Below are positions 60,314 through 64,000 of a DNA stretch of 64,000 bases, piece by piece. The DNA lies in assembly GCF_040784935.1 (NCBI RefSeq), contig NZ_CP160680.1, positions 2,409,501 to 2,473,500 of the forward strand, written 5' to 3'. Numbering within the stretch: the stretch's first letter is position 1; the number at the start of each line of letters is the position of its first letter. Source of the DNA: Lewinella sp. LCG006. GTDB taxonomy: Bacteria; Bacteroidota; Bacteroidia; Chitinophagales; Saprospiraceae. Position numbers and translations under genes: made by a program. The notes under the pieces were generated by a model that did no database searches, was not told the DNA's origin, and saw only the letters and a list, made by a program, of their open reading frames with translations.

Positions 60314-60679
60314 CGGAGAGCAGCCCACTCGCGCCGCTCGTTGTGTTTAAGTAGTAGCGGGATGAGTGATTAGGTTGCGTATACTCAACAATTCAGTGAC
60401 AAGATCATTAGGGCGGAACAGATCATGTTTCGCCCTACTTATACTAAAGAGTAGGTATCTTTCGGCCTCATATATTTGCGTAAGAAAACGGGAATAGCCA
60501 CTAAAGCTCCAACCTGCCTGCAAGGCCGTGCCTCAGGGGCAGGCAGGAACACCAAAATGCACAAAAAAATATTCCGTGCTATTTTGTGCTTTAGTGCCTT
60601 CGTGGCTAAAAAAAACTCCGTTTCTCCGCGCCCCCGCGGCTAAAAAAATAAAAGAGAGGTTACTATTAAAAACAAAACA
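60314..60679. other. Repeat-bearing gap between thrS and the DUF4265 gene
   Basis: A 366-base non-coding gap. CCTGCCTG (60513-60520) and CAGGCAGG (60540-60547) form a hairpin like the core of the foldback copy at 26598-26622. CACTAAAGC (60499-60507) pairs with GCTTTAGTG (60588-60596), and GCACAAAA (60559-60566) with TTTTGTGC (60582-60589). GTGGCTAAAAAAA and GCGGCTAAAAAAA words follow. It looks like decayed dispersed repeats; no promoter is certain. Confidence 0.5.
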
Positions 60680-61165
60680 ATGAGCGTCGAAAAAAAACAG
60701 GTAGAAGTATTGTTCAAATACGATAGCCCCATCCTGGAGGAAGAGATCATTGAAGTATTGTTGGCGGAAGTAGTCAATGAAGAAAAGGGGATTTATCAGC
60801 TCAAGAACATTCCTTTTTACGGAGCTTCCATTGCCACCGATGATGAGTTTCACGCCACCTACGACAAAGAAGAATCTGGCCTGTTGTATCGCCAAACCAC
60901 CAAGAGCTCGGGCAATTCAGTAGCCGTGGTAGCAATCATCAACGAGGAATATGACCCGGAGGATATGATGGAGGCTTTTGAAAAACTAGGCTGCACGATA
61001 GAGGAACTCAACGACCGCTACTTTGCGATGGAGATTCCTACAAATGTTTTTTATGCTGAGGTAAAAGCCATTTTCAACGAACACGAAGAAGACAACCTGG
61101 AGTACGCCGAGACGTATTTGTCGGCCAAGCACCAGGGCGATTTGCGCAGAGGGGGGAAGAAGTAA
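60680..61165 (+). CDS. DUF4265 domain protein
   Basis: A 161-residue cytosolic protein matching DUF4265 (VEVLFKYDSPILEEEIIEVLLAEVVNEEKGIYQLKNIPFYGASIATDDEF). The family is small, of unknown function, and widely scattered; some members occur near polymorphic toxin or immunity loci. No toxin gene is adjacent here, so an orphan immunity role is only a guess. It is acidic, with no signal peptide or membrane helix. The gap upstream is repeat-rich, which fits a mobile history. The start is the ATG at 60680. Confidence 0.8.
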   Translation: MSVEKKQVEVLFKYDSPILEEEIIEVLLAEVVNEEKGIYQLKNIPFYGASIATDDEFHATYDKEESGLLYRQTTKSSGNSVAVVAIINEEYDPEDMMEAFEKLGCTIEELNDRYFAMEIPTNVFYAEVKAIFNEHEEDNLEYAETYLSAKHQGDLRRGGKK

Positions 61166-61268
61166 GGGGTGGTTTCCTTTACCAAACTCGGCTGCCCTGA
61201 AAATGCAGCTCCGTACGGGTTGTAGAATCGGGGTAGGCAACTCTCTGCCATCTAGCAGAACAACGTTG

Positions 61269-63326
61269 CTATTCAATCAACACCTTTGCGCGGTGGAGCA
61301 CTTGTTGGTGGTCACGGATTTCCAAAAAATAGATGCCTGCTTGTTGAGGCGGGATGGTGGTAGAGAAGGTGCTGTTTTTCTGAAACGAACAGTCTGCTTG
61401 CTGATGCACTACTTGACCGAGGTTATTGTAAAGTACCAGATCGGCGCTGGTGGTGAAGGGGCTTTGCAGGAATAGGGCTTGCTGTACGGGGTTGGGAAAG
61501 AGGGTCCATTGGCCTGCGGGTGCACAAGGATTGATGCTGATGGTTGAATAATGCGTGCTTTCGTCCAACTCCTTGATCTTTAGTCGGTAAGCGAAGTAGT
61601 CGAGAGGTGCGCGAAAGGCATACTGCTCACGGGAGGGCTGCATCTCGATTCCACCAATGGGTGCCCACTCACCTTTTTCTTCGCGCAGTCCTTCCACAGT
61701 TATATGGCCGGGTTCATCGGTTTTGAGGTACCACGCTACCAGGGTATAGCTTGTTTCACAAGAAAGGGAAAGGGCACTGAGTTCTTCGATGGCCAGAACG
61801 GTGGCGGGCAAGCCGAGGGCGGTGCCGAAGCAGGGTTCCATGTTGGCAACACTGACGACGCCATTGTCGAAAAACCCAAAGCCATCGCTAATGTCAATTG
61901 CGCCCCAGTAGAACCAGGGCAGGCCATTGCTATCAAAAAGCTGGGCCATGAGCTCGATCCAGTTGCAGCGATCGCTGGCGGCGGCTTCGCTGGTAACGCC
62001 AAATTCTCCAACCACCACGGGGGCATCATAAAAAGCCGACCATTCGCCGACGGCATTGACCAGGGCGGTGATGTCGGCCACTTCATTGTTGAGTGGAAAA
62101 GCGCGGGCGGGCAAATAGGGCGTGCTCGTCCACGACATTTGCTGGTGCGTAAAGAAGTAGGGCTCGTAGAGGTGAAAAGTGTAAATGATGTCGGGATCAT
62201 CCAAAGGCGTGAAACTTAAAAGATTAGACGCACTGTTGTAGCCGCTGGCTCCCACGATGACCGAATGGGTAGACCCCGCCGCGCGCAGCACATCGACGAG
62301 GGCTTGCGCAACGGTGCGAAAATTTTCGTTGCTGATGAGGTGGGGTTCGTTGTACACCTCGAAGAGGTAGCGATCGGGGTCCAGGTCGCCGTAGAGGTCG
62401 ATAATTTGGGCCCAGATGGCTTCGAGGCGAGGCAGTTGAGTGAGGTAGTTGGCGTCCGTCAAATCGGTGGTGCCGTGGTGCATGTCAATGATGAGCTTCA
62501 TGTTGTTGTTGGCGGCCCACTCAATGGCATCGTCGATAAGGCCGAAGGCGGGGTTGCCAAGATCAAGTGCATAAGGCGGGCTGCTGGCTGCGAGGTGCTC
62601 GAAAGTGACGGGTAAGCGGATGGCATCGATGCCCAGATTGCGGAAGTCGGCGGTATTGGTGGCGTTGAATTTATTGGTTTCGGGATAAGCATTGAAGGGA
62701 ATGAGCCAGTAAGCTTCCAGCCAATTGCTGTAGTTGACGCCCCGGTGCATAGCGTTGGCCCGTTGCCAGGTAGCGGCGGAGGTGGTGGTGCCCGTGCTGG
62801 TGTTTACCAACTGGATATCATCGAAATAGAGGGTGCCGCTGCCGTTGGCGAGGTCACTGGCGATGCTCAGATTTAGTTCGGTGATATTACTCAGATCAAG
62901 GCTGGTGCCCGCTGCGAGGGCAAACAGCGGAATATCAACAAGCTCGTAAGTACTGCTGCTGTTGCCAATGCTGAGGCTGTTTCCGTTGACATTGTTGTCG
63001 CTACGGAGTGTCAGGGTAAGCCGATGGTCGCCCGTCAGGCCACGGTAAGCGATCCGTAGGTGAGAATAGGCGGAGAAGTCGTAGCCGTTGGTGCCCCAAT
63101 TTGCCAGATTGAGGCCCAGCCCCGCCCAGTAGCCGGTGAAGCTGTAGGTGAACTGGTAGTGATTTACGCCTTCGTAGGGTGCATTCTGCCCCGTTTCTGT
63201 CAAGGTGCCATTGCCCACCCAGTTGCCGGTAATCAGTGAGGTGGCGTCATTATAGACAATGGGTTGAGAAGACAAGGAAAGGGATGTTGCGAGGCAAGCG
63301 CAGCAAAAGAGTAAAGTTTTCCACAT
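61269..63326 (-). CDS. Secreted GH5 glycanase with T9SS sorting domain
   Basis: A 685-residue secreted glycoside hydrolase. A signal peptide (to about 20) is followed by a CBM-like beta-sandwich (about 22-175, ending SGTLYFDDIQLV, as in CBM11/CIA30-type folds). The GH5 barrel spans about 190-500: acid/base Glu327 in FEVYNEPHL and nucleophile Glu441 in VVGEFGV. The last about 70 residues are a type A sorting domain (QWTLFPNPVQQALFLQ, then QQAGIYFLEIRD). It cleaves beta-1,4-glucan, mannan or xylan outside the cell; the exact substrate is open. The following T9SS gene on the same strand is not a known partner. Confidence 0.93.
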   Translation of the reverse strand: MWKTLLFCCACLATSLSLSSQPIVYNDATSLITGNWVGNGTLTETGQNAPYEGVNHYQFTYSFTGYWAGLGLNLANWGTNGYDFSAYSHLRIAYRGLTGDHRLTLTLRSDNNVNGNSLSIGNSSSTYELVDIPLFALAAGTSLDLSNITELNLSIASDLANGSGTLYFDDIQLVNTSTGTTTSAATWQRANAMHRGVNYSNWLEAYWLIPFNAYPETNKFNATNTADFRNLGIDAIRLPVTFEHLAASSPPYALDLGNPAFGLIDDAIEWAANNNMKLIIDMHHGTTDLTDANYLTQLPRLEAIWAQIIDLYGDLDPDRYLFEVYNEPHLISNENFRTVAQALVDVLRAAGSTHSVIVGASGYNSASNLLSFTPLDDPDIIYTFHLYEPYFFTHQQMSWTSTPYLPARAFPLNNEVADITALVNAVGEWSAFYDAPVVVGEFGVTSEAAASDRCNWIELMAQLFDSNGLPWFYWGAIDISDGFGFFDNGVVSVANMEPCFGTALGLPATVLAIEELSALSLSCETSYTLVAWYLKTDEPGHITVEGLREEKGEWAPIGGIEMQPSREQYAFRAPLDYFAYRLKIKELDESTHYSTISINPCAPAGQWTLFPNPVQQALFLQSPFTTSADLVLYNNLGQVVHQQADCSFQKNSTFSTTIPPQQAGIYFLEIRDHQQVLHRAKVLIE

Positions 63327-63350
63327 GATTAAGGAATTTTTAGTTGAGGC

Positions 63351-64000
63351 TTAGAGCTTGCTGATTTTCTGAGTAATGACACCGTTGTTCGTAATCACTT
63401 TTAGCCAATAAATACCTGCTGGTAAGGTACCCAAAGCTAACTCTTCTCGCTCACTAAAGGAGAGTTTTTGCTGAAGCATCACGCGCCCCGTTTGGTCGTA
63501 AACAGCCAACGACTGCATTTGTGCGCCGGATAAGGAAAGCGTAAGCTGGTCGTTGGTGGGGTTGGGGAAGACCTGAAGTTCATAGGCTATCGGAAGTTGC
63601 TCTTCCGTATCTACGACTACGAAAGTTTCGCAAAAATGATCGTTGCTGGTGTCTTCGTCGAGTTCGCTGTTAGGGGCGGCGGTGTATAGGCAGAGCTCCA
63701 GGTTGAAGGTGAAGTCGCCTTCTTCATCGAGATTTACCCAATGATAACTACGATAGGTGAAGGGAACGGTGATGTTGGAGTTGGCTGGTACCGTGATGTC
63801 CTCTTCTGAAAAAAAACGGCCTTCGGCACAATTGAAATTGCCTTGGATAGGGCCGCCAATAACAAAATGATCCACAGGTGTATCACCATAATTAGTAACC
63901 TGTATTTCTCCTGACCAGTCTGCGTTGACTTGATAAGAGACGTCTGAAATATAAAGAATAAAACTATCGATCATCATGTTGATACCCGTTATGCCAATGT
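63351..64000 (-). CDS. Secreted T9SS cargo protein, N-terminal part outside the window
   Basis: The C-terminal part of a larger protein. The frame remains open past a Met at 63977 to the window edge, so the 5' end is missing; about 216 residues are visible. The visible region has an Ig-like or CARDB-like beta domain (GEIQVTNYGDTPVDHFVIGG, then NSNITVPFTYRSYHWV) and a type A sorting domain (YELQVFPNPTNDQLTLSLSG, TLPAGIYWLKVITNNGVITQK). It should be exported by the type IX system. The domain repeats are typical of large adhesins or of proteins that bind extracellular polymers. Confidence 0.85.
   Translation of the reverse strand, partial: IGITGINMMIDSFILYISDVSYQVNADWSGEIQVTNYGDTPVDHFVIGGPIQGNFNCAEGRFFSEEDITVPANSNITVPFTYRSYHWVNLDEEGDFTFNLELCLYTAAPNSELDEDTSNDHFCETFVVVDTEEQLPIAYELQVFPNPTNDQLTLSLSGAQMQSLAVYDQTGRVMLQQKLSFSEREELALGTLPAGIYWLKVITNNGVITQKISKL

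Overview
The window reads as chromosomal DNA of a Bacteroidota bacterium, most likely from the Saprospiria (Lewinella or Haliscomenobacter type). The evidence is -7 promoter boxes of the TAnnTTTG type, type IX secretion C-terminal sorting domains, and several families found mainly in this phylum (DUF4837, DUF5686, DUF5916, Ctc-type L25, tandem rhomboids after mutL). GC is near 50 percent over most genes and clearly lower in a few. I found no rRNA, tRNA, CRISPR array, phage, plasmid or intact insertion sequence.

Layout. 1-9.3 kb: a truncated flavin monooxygenase, a GH25 muramidase lipoprotein, a class III aminotransferase, aspS, an omega-amidase, rplY and prs, a 23S-type pseudouridine synthase and a Nudix hydrolase. 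9.4-17.3 kb: a TPR/von Willebrand A protein, ileS with an isoleucine leader peptide and attenuator, an AT-rich orphan and an ArnT-type glycosyltransferase. 17.5-26 kb: a VanX-like dipeptidase, a lone MoxR ATPase, a DUF4837 lipoprotein, a Fur/Zur regulator divergent from MerC, an SGNH hydrolase and a DUF5686 outer-membrane protein, with many palindromic repeats between them. 26.2-34 kb: a same-strand run of a small membrane protein, mutL, two rhomboid proteases, an EEP-family hydrolase, cysS and a TSUP permease. 34.2-43 kb: a NosR/CcoG-like Fe-S membrane protein, glyS, a small Cys protein, an ECF sigma factor overlapping a membrane-anchored beta-barrel protein, and a DUF5916 protein. 43-52.5 kb: a giant cyclase/NTPase/TPR protein, a GT2 glycosyltransferase, two secreted T9SS cargo proteins and a helical-repeat orphan. 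52.5-64 kb: fused isobutyryl-CoA mutase (IcmF), an RHS-like lipoprotein, a small beta-barrel, thrS, a DUF4265 protein, a secreted GH5 glycanase and the C-terminal part of another T9SS protein.

The most notable signals are in RNA, not protein. Upstream of ileS the minus strand encodes a 19-residue peptide with seven Ile codons. It is followed by a 16-bp terminator hairpin and by a competing pairing that overlaps the peptide stop codon, which is the full layout of a ribosome-mediated attenuator. Upstream of thrS lies a long hairpin capped by a 6-bp stem and a 7-nt loop. The loop has U at position 33 and the Thr anticodon CGU at 34-36, like the anticodon-arm mimic of the Escherichia coli thrS operator. 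Five aminoacyl-tRNA synthetase genes lie in the window, and two of them appear to have different RNA-based feedback switches.

Other points worth a look are a cyclase with the domain order of soluble adenylyl cyclase, a possible one-polypeptide sigma-factor regulator that would span the envelope, a Zur-like operator on merC, a foldback element that supplies half of the fur promoter, and at least four kinds of intergenic palindromic repeat.
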